Shown in pieces: positions 50,701-57,501 of a DNA stretch of 57,501 nt. Numbering within the stretch: the first letter of the stretch is position 1; every line of letters starts with the position of its first letter. This DNA is from Streptomyces sp. AC558_RSS880. Its GTDB lineage: Bacteria; Actinomycetota; Actinomycetes; Streptomycetales; Streptomycetaceae. A program made the translations under genes and the position numbers. The notes under the pieces are model-generated. The model saw only the letters and a list, made by a program, of their open reading frames with translations. It was not told where the DNA came from and ran no database searches. The stretch covers positions 1-57,501 of the forward strand of contig NZ_JAGMUJ010000166.1 in assembly GCF_019049255.1 (NCBI RefSeq), written 5' to 3'.

Positions 50701-53700
50701 GGAGTCCCGGCGACCCCGGACACCGTCTCCGGCCCGGGGCCGGAGACGGTGAGCACCCGGGCGTTCCCCGGCGGCCCGGCCGCCGCCCGTTCCGCGGGCG
50801 GAACGACCGCGGGCTCCGGGCCGTCGTCCTCCCCGCCCCGGCCGGTCCCCAGGTCCGGCCCCGGGTGCACCAGCACCGGCTCGGCGTACCGGCCGGGTTC
50901 GGAGACGTAGACGCGCGGTGCCGGTGGTGCGGGCACCCCGGCAGGCCGCCCGGCCGCTCCGGCATCTCCCCCGGTGGGCCGCAGCGGCGGACCGGCCGCC
51001 CGGTGGGCGCTCATCGTGCGGACCCGCTCGGCCGCCCAGACGCCGTCCCCGGGACCGGCGTCCGTGGTGGTCCGGGCGGTCGTGGTGGCGGCGGCCGGAA
51101 CCGCCCGCCCGGAGTTGAACTGCGACGGGTCGGCGAACGCCGACACCTCCTCGTCGCCCACGGTGTCGGTGACCGCGTCCCGACCGTCACCGGCACGCGC
51201 CAGAGCCGGGGGGCGCGGGACGTCGGCGGTGACGACCGTGGCTGTCGGTCCCTCTCCACGCACCGCGCCGACCGCGGCTCCGCCCTCGATCAGGCTCCAC
51301 AGCCGGTCCAGATCGGCCGGGGTCAGCCCGTCCGGGCCGGGCGTCCAGGTGTCGCCGTCGCCGAGTCCCAGCTGTCTGCCGATCTGCACCGCCAGCTCGC
51401 CGGGCGGGGCGTCGGCCCTCCACCGGTGCCGGGTCGTCGGCCGGCCGTCATCACGGCCGACCGGTTCCACCCGCAGGTGGGCGCCCTGACCCGCCCCGAC
51501 CCGCTCCACGGTCACATGCAGCCGGCTACTGTCGGGGAAGCGATGACCGGGCCGGTTGAACAGCTCGTCCACGCCCTCCTCCACCCGCTGCCACAAGGCC
51601 TCCAGCTCCGTGGCCGGCACCGTCCCCGGGCCGAACTCCACGTCGACCGTCAGGTCCTCGACGCCGTGTATCTCGATGGGCAGGTCACGCCGGTCGAAGC
51701 CGCGGTCCTGTCCGGTCCGGCTGCTCCTCTCCGGGCCCACCCTGCGGGGCATGACGACCAGCCGGGTGATGCGCAGGGGGTGGAAGTGCGGGCGGCGGGG
51801 CAGCAGGCTCGTCCAGGGCTCGCCCTCGGCCGTCGGCGAGCCCTGGGCGCCGGCGGCCGCGGTGATCATGTGCCGGCCGTCCCGGTCCGCGAGCAGCGCC
51901 GAACCGGCCTGGTTGATGTGCGCCATCCGGCCGGTGACATCCGCCGTCGCCTGCGCGAGGCGTTCCGCGCCCTGCCGGTCCGCCACCGGTCCCACCAGCA
52001 CGATCTCCTTGACCTTACCGCCCTTCAGGACGGCGGCGATCAGGTGGGCGAGGGCCTCGTGGGTGGTCTTCATGGAGCCGCCCCGGGCACGGACGACGAC
52101 GGTGTCGGCCCTGATGTCGGCGACCTCCACGACGGTGAAGGAGTGCCGCCACAGCCGGACACCGGTCGGCCGGAGTGCGCCCGGCCCGCCGACGGCGATT
52201 CCCTCGGTGTTCAGCTCGCGCACCACCGTGCCCGCCAGGGAGAGTCCCCTATGGGTCCCGTCGCCGGCCAGGATCAGCTCTGCCACCTTGAGTACGCCAC
52301 GATGCTTCAGGTCGTAGCCCGCCCACGCCGCCGGACCGGCGTCCGGATAGCCGTGGGCGTACGCCTGCGACGCCCGTATCCACAGATCCCGCTGTACGGA
52401 GGCGTCCACCACCGTGTCGTCGGCCAGGTGCAGCGCCGCGCGGGCGACCTGGTCAGGACCGTACGTCTGCGCGGCGCCGACGATGGCCGCTCGGGCGCGG
52501 ACCAGGGACCAGAAGGCCCGCGTCCGGTCGGTGTCCGCCATGGCGCCCGGCGCCCCGCCCTGCCCCTGGTGCAGGACCAGCCGGGTCAGCACGTCCCCGC
52601 CGGTGTCCCTCCACTCCTGCGACGTCGAGGACATCGGCATGTACGAGGTGAGAGCCCTCGCACCCGTCAGATCCGGTGAACGCACCCACTGCGTCGCGGC
52701 GTTCAGCAGACCCCGCCGCAGTGCCACCGGGTCGGTGCCCTGCGCCACCTGGTAGTGACGGGCGAACGCCTCGGCGGCGGCGTCGAAGAAGTCCATGGTG
52801 AAAGGTCCGTGGACGCTCAGCTCCGGGACGGCACACCGCAGCCGCTCCAGCGCCCCGATCCCCACCACCCATTCGCGGTTGCGCTCCGCCAGCGGACCGA
52901 ACGCCCTTCGCAGCGCCCGCACCAGACGCAGCGCCGACGGCACCGGCCGCACCGCCCCCTCCAGTGCCCGTACGGGCACCGCCCCCTCCGGTGTCTGTAC
53001 GGGCGGCTTCACCTTCATCACCTGCGCGAGAGCGCGCAGCTCCGCGCCCTTGGGTTCGGGATCGAACGTCCGCCATTCGTCCAGCGCCCCGTCGAACCCG
53101 GCGTCGATGGAGGAATGCGTCCACTTCCCCACGTCGATGCCACTGACGGGGGTGGGAGCGGCCAGCACGCGGTGCCCCACCGCGTTGGCGAGCTCCTGTG
53201 CCGGAGCGGGCGTCAGGAGCGGATCGGCCGTACCGGCCCGCAGCGCGCCTTGGTAGCAGGGCTGCAGCAGCACCACGGTCCGGTGTTCTTTGGGTGCCCG
53301 TCGGTTCAGGTCCATGAAACTCGGACGCCGACTGATCCAGGCACCCGCCTGCCACGGGTCACCGTGCAGCGTACGGCCGTCCGTCAGAGACCAGAAGATA
53401 CGGCCGTGGCGGTCGCCGTGCGCCATGAACTCGTAGACGGGTGTGCCCTGGGCCACCAGGTCTGCCCAGGGTGCGCGCCGGATGGCCACGGGCGCCCTTG
53501 TGACCGGATCCGCGAAGACGTACGTCATCGCCGCGGCGGTGATCGGAGCGACCGCTTCCCACAACTTCCACTCCTGTGGGCCGACCGAGGCCCGGCCAGT
53601 GGAACGGTGGTCCGCCGATCTTTTCTCATGGGGCACCACGGGATAGGTGCGCAGTTTTCCGTCCGGCACCCACTCCTCGTTGTCATCGGTGTCCCTGAGC

Positions 53701-56700
53701 CACTGTCCGGCCATGTTGTCGTGCTCGGGAAGCGGCCCGAGGCCGGGCGGCGTGAGCAGCCAGTTGCCCCATGGCGTCACTGCCGGATCGTCCTTGGCCA
53801 GGGCGAGGTGAACCGGCGCGCCGGGGTTTTCGGGGTCGGTCAGGGCCAGATCCGCGCTCGGTGCCCACACCGGCGCCCCCAGCGCACCGGCGAGGGTCCG
53901 CGGCAGCAGGGCGCCCCCTGCGCCGGCTTCCGGCAGCGCCAGCAGAATCTCCGCGTCCGGCGGGAACCCCGGGTCCTGTTGCTGGTCCCGCCGCAGCAGT
54001 TCGGCCAGGACCAAGCCGTCCACCCAATGGGCGTTGTCGTCGTCCAGCCTCACCTTCACCCGGTCCGCGTCGCCGTCCGCCAGGAGCAGACGGACCGGCC
54101 GTCCCGCCCAGGGAGCCTGCCTCCGGCTGCCCCGCGCACCGTGCTTGTCCCCGTTGATGTCGACGCTCAGCCGCGACACCACGCCCAGGTCCACCGCACC
54201 CGGCGGGTCCTCCCGCCAGGTGCGGCCCACGACCCGCCCCGCCGAGTCCCGGACCAGCGTCGCCTCCGACAGCGCGCCCCCGCGTTCCAGGAAGAACACC
54301 GCCAGCTCCATCAGGCTCGCGGCCCGCCCCTCCCCCACCGCCTCCTGGACCACGTCCAGAACCGTCTCGTACTCCTCGCTCTCCAGGTCGAAGTTTTCGT
54401 CCAGGGACAGCACCCGCCGGGTCGCCTCGTCCATCCGGTCCATGTCGAACGGGCCGTCCGGCAACAGGCCGCGCAACACCCCCACCGCGGACAGCATCCG
54501 CGGCCGCTCCTCCTCGTCTTCGAGGAGCTGGTCGACCACCGCCTCCACGTCACTGTGAACGCCACCCCCGTCGGTGTCCGAGATCACCGTTTCGGTGTCC
54601 GAGATCACCGAATCCGAATCGGAGAAGTCCGCGTATCTCTCACGTCCCGAGTTGAAGAGCGACGGGTCGGCGAGGGCCGTCTCCGTCACCGCTGGCGGCG
54701 TCCGGGGCATCACGGTGCCGTTCCCCGACCGGTCCCCGGCGGTCCCGGAGGCCGCCGGGACCGGGGCGGGGGTGAGGTGCCCGGCCGCCGCACGGCCAGC
54801 GGGGGGTGACGGGGTCGTGGACACGGTCGCGGTGTCCGGTCGGGCGAGGCGGGTGAGGGCGTCGGTGAGGGTGTCACCGGGGTGTGAGGCCCGGTGCCGC
54901 TCCAGCAGCCGGGACAGCTCCCGCGAGGTGAGCGGGCCGGCGTCGGCGGTGTTGCCGGTCAGGCGGGTGTTCTCCCAGGCCATCGCCCCGCGCATGAGGG
55001 TTTCGAGCTCCGCCTTGCGGGCGGAGTCCCAGCCCAGGTCCGCGCCCGCCTCCCGGCGGATCGCCCGCAGCCAGCGCCGCGCCCGCTCGGCCGGCCGGTC
55101 GGCACCCCGGGCCAGCCCCGCCCGCCGCGCCAGCGCCTCCAGCTCCACCGGCCCCGGCTCCGGATAGAAGACCAACTCCTTGTGCTCGGGCTCCTTCAGA
55201 CTGTCCGCCATCCCGATCCGGGCCGGCCTGCCCGCCGACGGCCCCACCAACGCCACCTCACCGGTGTAGGCGTCTATCACATAACCACTGGACGTGGCCG
55301 CTTCCTGCCCGAACGGCACCCGCTCCAGCGGATCTCCCCCCTCCGGCCGCGCCCCGCCACCACAGGCCAGCAACCGCACCCGGGCACCAGGCCCCAACCG
55401 CACCAGACTCGGCCGATGCCGCAGCAGCCGGCCCAGGCCGCGTCCGTCGGTCAGCCCGGTCCGGCCATCGGGCAACGGCAGTTCCACACCCCGCGGACCG
55501 ATGTGCAGGGCGACGGTGTAATCCGCCTCCGGCCCCTCCAGTTCCTCCAGCGGCCCCTCCCGGCCCTCCACCGGATCCCAGATCACCTGGTGCCGCACCG
55601 CCGGCAGATGCCGGTAATGCTCCCGCCGGCGTTCCATGTCCTGCTCGGAGAACCACGCCCGCCCACCACCCGTCCCGGCACCGTTCCTGCCCGGCAACGG
55701 TGTCGAAAGCAGCACCTCACCACCGGTCAACGCCGCGAACACCGACTCCTCCGCCGACGACGGCACCTGGGCGGGCGGTGGCACCAGCGACGACACGACG
55801 GGCACGGCAGGCGCGGCAGGCGCGTTGGACGACGGGGTGGGCGCCGGGGAAGCACCGACGGACGGCCCGTCGGACGAGGGCGCCTGGACGGTGGGCGCGT
55901 CGGACGAAGACACGTCGGCGGGAAGCGTGCCGGCGGTGACTGCGCCGGTGGACGGCGCCTGCGCAGAGGAGACCGCCTGGACAGAGGGCGCGTCGGAGGA
56001 GAGAACCGGAACAACCCCGCCACCGGCCACCGTCCCGGCGGCCGGCAGCACAGAACCCGTCCCGCCGTCCCGCGCGGTGTCCTCGAAATCCCCGGCCGGC
56101 CCGGCCACCACGTCGGGCGAGGCAGCCGAAGACGGCACGGCACCCCGGAAACCCGCCGGGGACAAACTCCCGTTCCCGGCGGGAAGGTCCGGCGAGAGCG
56201 CGGCGGACGGCACCGGCAGGGCGACCGCATCGAAACCCGTATCCCCCGGTGCCGGCCCGGCGGCCGGCGCGGCGACCCCTTCCCGGCCGCCGACGGGAAC
56301 ACCGTCGCCGGTGAGAGCGGCGAAGACGTCCGGCGCGGTGGCCGAACGCTCCGGCTCGGAATAGTCGGTGTCCACGGAAGTCACCGACGCCGTGTCGCTG
56401 ACGTCGCTGTCCCACACCGACGAGACGACGGACTCGGCGTCGTCCGAGAAGTCGCCGTCCACGAATACCGCGTCGGCCGTGAACGCGTCGTCGACCGTGC
56501 CTGCCACTGCACCGGCCGCCGAGCCGGTGTCCGCCGCCCGGCCGATGGACACCTGACCGGACGTCACGTCGGGCCGTGTCCCCGGCACCACACCGGTGTC
56601 ACTCACCGCCCATGACGCAGAACCGGCAACCGGTACCACCGGCACCGCCGACGACGCCGGTGTCGACACCGGCGTCGACACCGGGGCGGCGCCCGGTACC

Positions 56701-57501
56701 GGAGCGGGCACGGCGGGCGTGGACGCCGGAAACGGCGCGGTCCCGGCGGGCGACGTCCCGGGAAGTGCCGTCGGAGGAGGGAGAGGGCTGACGGTGGAGG
56801 GCGGAAGGGCACTGGCAGCCGCGGCGGGGGGTGGGGTGGGGCTGACGGTGGGCGGGGGGACAAAGGCCGCGGCGGGCGGCAGGGACCCGGCCGCCACGGC
56901 CGGCTCCAGCCCCGCACCCACACCCGGCAGCCTCTCCAGCACCCCCAACCCGTTCACCCCACCCACAGCACCGGCACCCACACCGGCACCCGCACCGACA
57001 CCGTCACGAACGGAGGCATAGCCGCCGCCACCCGAAACGAACACCCACTTGTGCAACCCCTTGCCCACCCCCACCGCACCCACCAGCACCAACGTCACCG
57101 TCACCGCCGACAAACCCGCCTGACCCGCCGTCTGCACACTGAACACCCACCGCCCCTCCAACACCCCCACCGCGAACATCCCCCCCAAAGACTCCGCACC
57201 CCCCTCCACCACACCCGCATGCACCGACCGCAGCGGCACCGCGAAAACCAGCCGCTCCTTGAACACCTTCCTCTCCACCCGGTCCACCACCCCCCGCGTG
57301 GCACCCCCCAACACCTCACCGAACAACCCCGCGAACGCACCGAACAACGCGTCCTGACCCACCCGCGACCAATCCACCCCCGACGGCCGCGCCACCACCG
57401 GCCCCGACGCCATCGTCAGCAACCGCGCCGCCAACGACTGCAACGCCTCCTCCAACGCCTCCAACGGCGCCCCCACCAACGGCACCACCGAATGCGACAA
57501 C
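44799..57501 (-). CDS. Second giant protein (at least 4233 residues; N-terminus outside window): shared N-terminal domain, caspase-like domain, one long module, beta-rich tail
   Basis: The frame is open to the window edge. It begins inside the N-terminal domain shared with the first giant (SVVPLVGAPLEALEEALQSL, GVDWSRVGQDALFGAFAGLF), so about 160 residues are missing. Numbering from the first codon in the window: 1-150 helical domain; 150-580 Pro/Ala/Ser/Val-rich linker; 580-870 a His/Cys domain of its own type (ALHIGPRG with H666, RLLACGGG with C713, spacing 47); 990-2077 one long module (FMAHGDRHG H1361, LLQPCYQGA C1415, spacing 54); linker to about 2290; 2290-3940 beta-rich sequence with recurring Gly/Arg/aromatic strands; 3940-4233 an unassigned C-terminal region (LTIAQRYWLQVCRQGG). 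Function inferred as an exported, possibly self-cleaving protein. Confidence 0.85.
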   Translation of the reverse strand, partial: LSHSVVPLVGAPLEALEEALQSLAARLLTMASGPVVARPSGVDWSRVGQDALFGAFAGLFGEVLGGATRGVVDRVERKVFKERLVFAVPLRSVHAGVVEGGAESLGGMFAVGVLEGRWVFSVQTAGQAGLSAVTVTLVLVGAVGVGKGLHKWVFVSGGGGYASVRDGVGAGAGVGAGAVGGVNGLGVLERLPGVGAGLEPAVAAGSLPPAAAFVPPPTVSPTPPPAAAASALPPSTVSPLPPPTALPGTSPAGTAPFPASTPAVPAPVPGAAPVSTPVSTPASSAVPVVPVAGSASWAVSDTGVVPGTRPDVTSGQVSIGRAADTGSAAGAVAGTVDDAFTADAVFVDGDFSDDAESVVSSVWDSDVSDTASVTSVDTDYSEPERSATAPDVFAALTGDGVPVGGREGVAAPAAGPAPGDTGFDAVALPVPSAALSPDLPAGNGSLSPAGFRGAVPSSAASPDVVAGPAGDFEDTARDGGTGSVLPAAGTVAGGGVVPVLSSDAPSVQAVSSAQAPSTGAVTAGTLPADVSSSDAPTVQAPSSDGPSVGASPAPTPSSNAPAAPAVPVVSSLVPPPAQVPSSAEESVFAALTGGEVLLSTPLPGRNGAGTGGGRAWFSEQDMERRREHYRHLPAVRHQVIWDPVEGREGPLEELEGPEADYTVALHIGPRGVELPLPDGRTGLTDGRGLGRLLRHRPSLVRLGPGARVRLLACGGGARPEGGDPLERVPFGQEAATSSGYVIDAYTGEVALVGPSAGRPARIGMADSLKEPEHKELVFYPEPGPVELEALARRAGLARGADRPAERARRWLRAIRREAGADLGWDSARKAELETLMRGAMAWENTRLTGNTADAGPLTSRELSRLLERHRASHPGDTLTDALTRLARPDTATVSTTPSPPAGRAAAGHLTPAPVPAASGTAGDRSGNGTVMPRTPPAVTETALADPSLFNSGRERYADFSDSDSVISDTETVISDTDGGGVHSDVEAVVDQLLEDEEERPRMLSAVGVLRGLLPDGPFDMDRMDEATRRVLSLDENFDLESEEYETVLDVVQEAVGEGRAASLMELAVFFLERGGALSEATLVRDSAGRVVGRTWREDPPGAVDLGVVSRLSVDINGDKHGARGSRRQAPWAGRPVRLLLADGDADRVKVRLDDDNAHWVDGLVLAELLRRDQQQDPGFPPDAEILLALPEAGAGGALLPRTLAGALGAPVWAPSADLALTDPENPGAPVHLALAKDDPAVTPWGNWLLTPPGLGPLPEHDNMAGQWLRDTDDNEEWVPDGKLRTYPVVPHEKRSADHRSTGRASVGPQEWKLWEAVAPITAAAMTYVFADPVTRAPVAIRRAPWADLVAQGTPVYEFMAHGDRHGRIFWSLTDGRTLHGDPWQAGAWISRRPSFMDLNRRAPKEHRTVVLLQPCYQGALRAGTADPLLTPAPAQELANAVGHRVLAAPTPVSGIDVGKWTHSSIDAGFDGALDEWRTFDPEPKGAELRALAQVMKVKPPVQTPEGAVPVRALEGAVRPVPSALRLVRALRRAFGPLAERNREWVVGIGALERLRCAVPELSVHGPFTMDFFDAAAEAFARHYQVAQGTDPVALRRGLLNAATQWVRSPDLTGARALTSYMPMSSTSQEWRDTGGDVLTRLVLHQGQGGAPGAMADTDRTRAFWSLVRARAAIVGAAQTYGPDQVARAALHLADDTVVDASVQRDLWIRASQAYAHGYPDAGPAAWAGYDLKHRGVLKVAELILAGDGTHRGLSLAGTVVRELNTEGIAVGGPGALRPTGVRLWRHSFTVVEVADIRADTVVVRARGGSMKTTHEALAHLIAAVLKGGKVKEIVLVGPVADRQGAERLAQATADVTGRMAHINQAGSALLADRDGRHMITAAAGAQGSPTAEGEPWTSLLPRRPHFHPLRITRLVVMPRRVGPERSSRTGQDRGFDRRDLPIEIHGVEDLTVDVEFGPGTVPATELEALWQRVEEGVDELFNRPGHRFPDSSRLHVTVERVGAGQGAHLRVEPVGRDDGRPTTRHRWRADAPPGELAVQIGRQLGLGDGDTWTPGPDGLTPADLDRLWSLIEGGAAVGAVRGEGPTATVVTADVPRPPALARAGDGRDAVTDTVGDEEVSAFADPSQFNSGRAVPAAATTTARTTTDAGPGDGVWAAERVRTMSAHRAAGPPLRPTGGDAGAAGRPAGVPAPPAPRVYVSEPGRYAEPVLVHPGPDLGTGRGGEDDGPEPAVVPPAERAAAGPPGNARVLTVSGPGPETVSGVAGTPDAPPPSATAAPEPSPAPEAPWYLNEGALGIAFVEMADPPPGHRATHWAQEITGALRRAGGAGEALLVGLRPALRDLLLTGGPREWDELLAKGRTLVVDGRLVWLRPRPARPRPRPAPEKAEVREYAVGFAATSTGGETSHEVAHGLEATLLGAIGVSSGSAAAILPGLPAVSAGTSRKQVRKWGRSVISSRKPFIGATTGFDADLQIRIFVDGEELPHDVVTPRTLVLNLPAEYTAPGAPRPDAAAPPPAAPATGPDPGGPAPRPPRAHVVLNALDTTAAVAGLMRALRAARLRAGTVQQIMEQVQTTLNETSVLNRGRWLLTSGDLTNTTRAGETTERSFRGHFRIRAEIEAVQYLGTTGGVGVRDDLGGGRSEQRKKEGHSRGGLGFFFSVLGLTEGGGHPASGDGTPGHGASGHPGGGHTRQGVFPAFGLRGMSERSDGHGLTAQTSSHTVLTTRTEQARYRTRLRLTVTTESPTHTIPPVTVTVPGELGMPQPQAAGFEHHLLGAPALPGPPRPRQDQQRPSLPQASPPGPVDAHPWVRALLRASGTDPVRVTTRPARLDAPLSPPHPREPLALALRRGQGFGMLVGLPGSELVLEQLRWAIGKDLGPRARHADWATTDRDLAQFFGTPALEGDLPGLLRGFTREVTVDGRRYRVGVRAHLRERHDDPAGLPAAYPRTINARLISERTAAGHRKQKWSLELGGGGAARLGFRHWLRLQLGAFRVTGSGGRAVKHELSGTAKAYRRTETVGPVDTHTYDIVYELSLSRPDRDGPGTADEWWIDRPGELVALVDVPHVHVPAVPPTPARLAAAGSHHIGATPPQDGLRRVDFARGGTSGIYPVFLDIPELPRLAAYLHALLGGMAPQRAREWAADWRNWPDALRDGTTATELAAEIADLADTEGGHVIDLPERDGFKQAIRLRLTAVRPDDLGPAAGEAEIEHYLQAGGFHETGTDTHWGVGLSGLAGPQLRIGSRPAAHESGGGSGTAAAHDDGHAGPAGRLTFFFPFGYRRGWSEDRKRKLGNVMITRATYGGTTHTVRATPVFEVTAVRWRGRRREEKTRYLAVTDALDLLVPERRMTDLLPPVTDGPADTGPGAGAEPPAAPEAPEAVPGDPSAPEPSPAGPSVPAVPAPRPPEARTVPHPAMLTGVAHPELLRADQVLDGIRAMLRARGVLRDDPAGDRPDLLTRTLRGSYASHRLEAQHPLLITSGVRRWLPVPGLFGSTGYLWINVTGVHLPQTGDRPRPDVALTLRSEGVLKEETGTSSDTEGSIGFDLRAQAVTSGHRHVGGELAAGYRRKSGRGTADEHDVKDIQRTSTKGTAHELTLPMRFRIEMGMSSEPPALVEAPVRWTKRALLTAGRMLGTDGVERLWYAARPWVWYADSDADGGPRVEGDVRLLVPAELTVPTDRAAPVPDPRRPYGIPRLLPGDGTTPAAAPMRHVPRALADALHPWAVPAATVAAHWIPLAARHRSGYTASGPAAEGPPAPPPGPVPGTLPELLYRHYTGEGMLRANIGDLLAGRYVVPVGDTTVVVGLEPTAAHPLIPGQEGTGKYKARRYRQDEHAVKASGERSSGWHLALGPEGGAAHGDVRMTERAPFELIGVEDGEKHESKLGETHESNKESVRRFRHYRVDARLVIAGPGGTLSVDVPHALYAKLPLAPDGETLADGVADAAPELFAEDGDAGPAVLAPPPPVAQGEERSGEAERTSETREGDIRGSGGTGEPGWPAGGTGGPYDGAQSGDGDAAEPYVGGHGEGDDPAAALLVAVARGEPGLLTAEVGRELGMDPAAPVPPDPGALRAWAGGVITDADVPAGAEPLADGGPVTLDELRAAGVPFDRRVEVQAVLTGGSVAVGSDVPLTIAQRYWLQVCRQGGPAGETVAGLLGRRLGCRVVFAGREGAGPRAPGASSGLTVLLTPAGDRWRAVVVRDVEAVTPGPLATSAGTPRPLPTITRPMPPVATS
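51270..54545 (-). repeat. Giant 2 copy of the long module
   Basis: The sub-blocks have the same order as modules 1-4 of the first giant: head (MLSAVGVLRGLLPDG, GRTWREDPPGAVDL), alpha/beta (HWVDGLVLAELLRRD), His/Cys domain, helices (AYAHGYPDAGPAAWAGYDL), second alpha/beta (EIVLVGPVADRQGAERL, DVTGR) and tail (RLHVTVERVGAGQGAHLRV, LAVQIGRQLGLGD). It resembles module 3 most closely in the region after the Cys. Confidence 0.8.

Noticed and set aside
1..57501. tRNA, rRNA and CRISPR arrays
   Set aside because: No cloverleaf ending with a plausible acceptor, no rRNA-like conserved block and no regularly spaced repeat-spacer array was noticed on either strand.

Overview
The window is GC-rich DNA from an actinobacterium, almost certainly Streptomyces. 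It shows strong third-position G/C bias, AfsR/SARP regulators, GTG and TTG starts, and IS6, IS110 and IS256 transposases of the kind common in that genus. All family assignments rest on motifs read by eye and no database search was run.

Layout. (1) nt 1-2850: the C-terminal half of an AfsR-like TPR regulator, then a SARP activator gene broken by a frameshift. (2) nt 2850-22766: one giant gene on the plus strand encoding 6638 residues. It has a helical N-terminal domain like the WXG100-type/CpnT N-terminal domains of actinobacterial polymorphic toxins and a long Pro/Thr/Ala-rich linker. Then come four complete tandem modules of about 1200 residues and a fifth module that has lost its first half. 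Each complete module has a His-Gly motif followed 53-55 residues later by a Cys on a hydrophobic strand, the spacing expected of clan CD (caspase/C80/CHAT-like) cysteine peptidases. From memory, and unverified, similar giants are annotated as 'lonely Cys domain' proteins. (3) nt 22767-44798: about 22 kb of accessory DNA crowded with mobile and decaying genes. It holds an SGNH hydrolase remnant, an orphan PqqD-like gene, a beta-lactamase-fold hydrolase, a defective IS6-like element and a secreted beta-propeller protein. LacI and IS110 scraps and a run of small genes follow. Next are a membrane-protein gene flanked by inverted iterons, a group II intron whose maturase has an in-frame stop, an AlkZ-like/hydrolase/WYL-regulator trio, a tyrosine recombinase broken by a 17-bp duplication, an IS256 copy with two lesions, a YciI-like gene, frameshifted small genes and a secreted beta/gamma-crystallin protein. 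(4) nt 44799-57501: a second giant gene on the minus strand, cut by the window edge (at least 4233 residues). It has the same N-terminal domain, a separate His/Cys domain, one copy of the long module, and about 1650 residues of beta-rich sequence.

The two giants converge on the accessory region and share an N-terminal domain and the repeated module, so they are paralogues and probably related in function. The architecture (export-type N-terminus, long disordered linkers, repeated peptidase-like modules, acidic linkers with LRGG motifs) suggests exported, self-processing proteins. No secretion, immunity or toxin-tip gene was recognised in the window, so that role is inference. The regulators at the left edge are not demonstrably linked to the giants.
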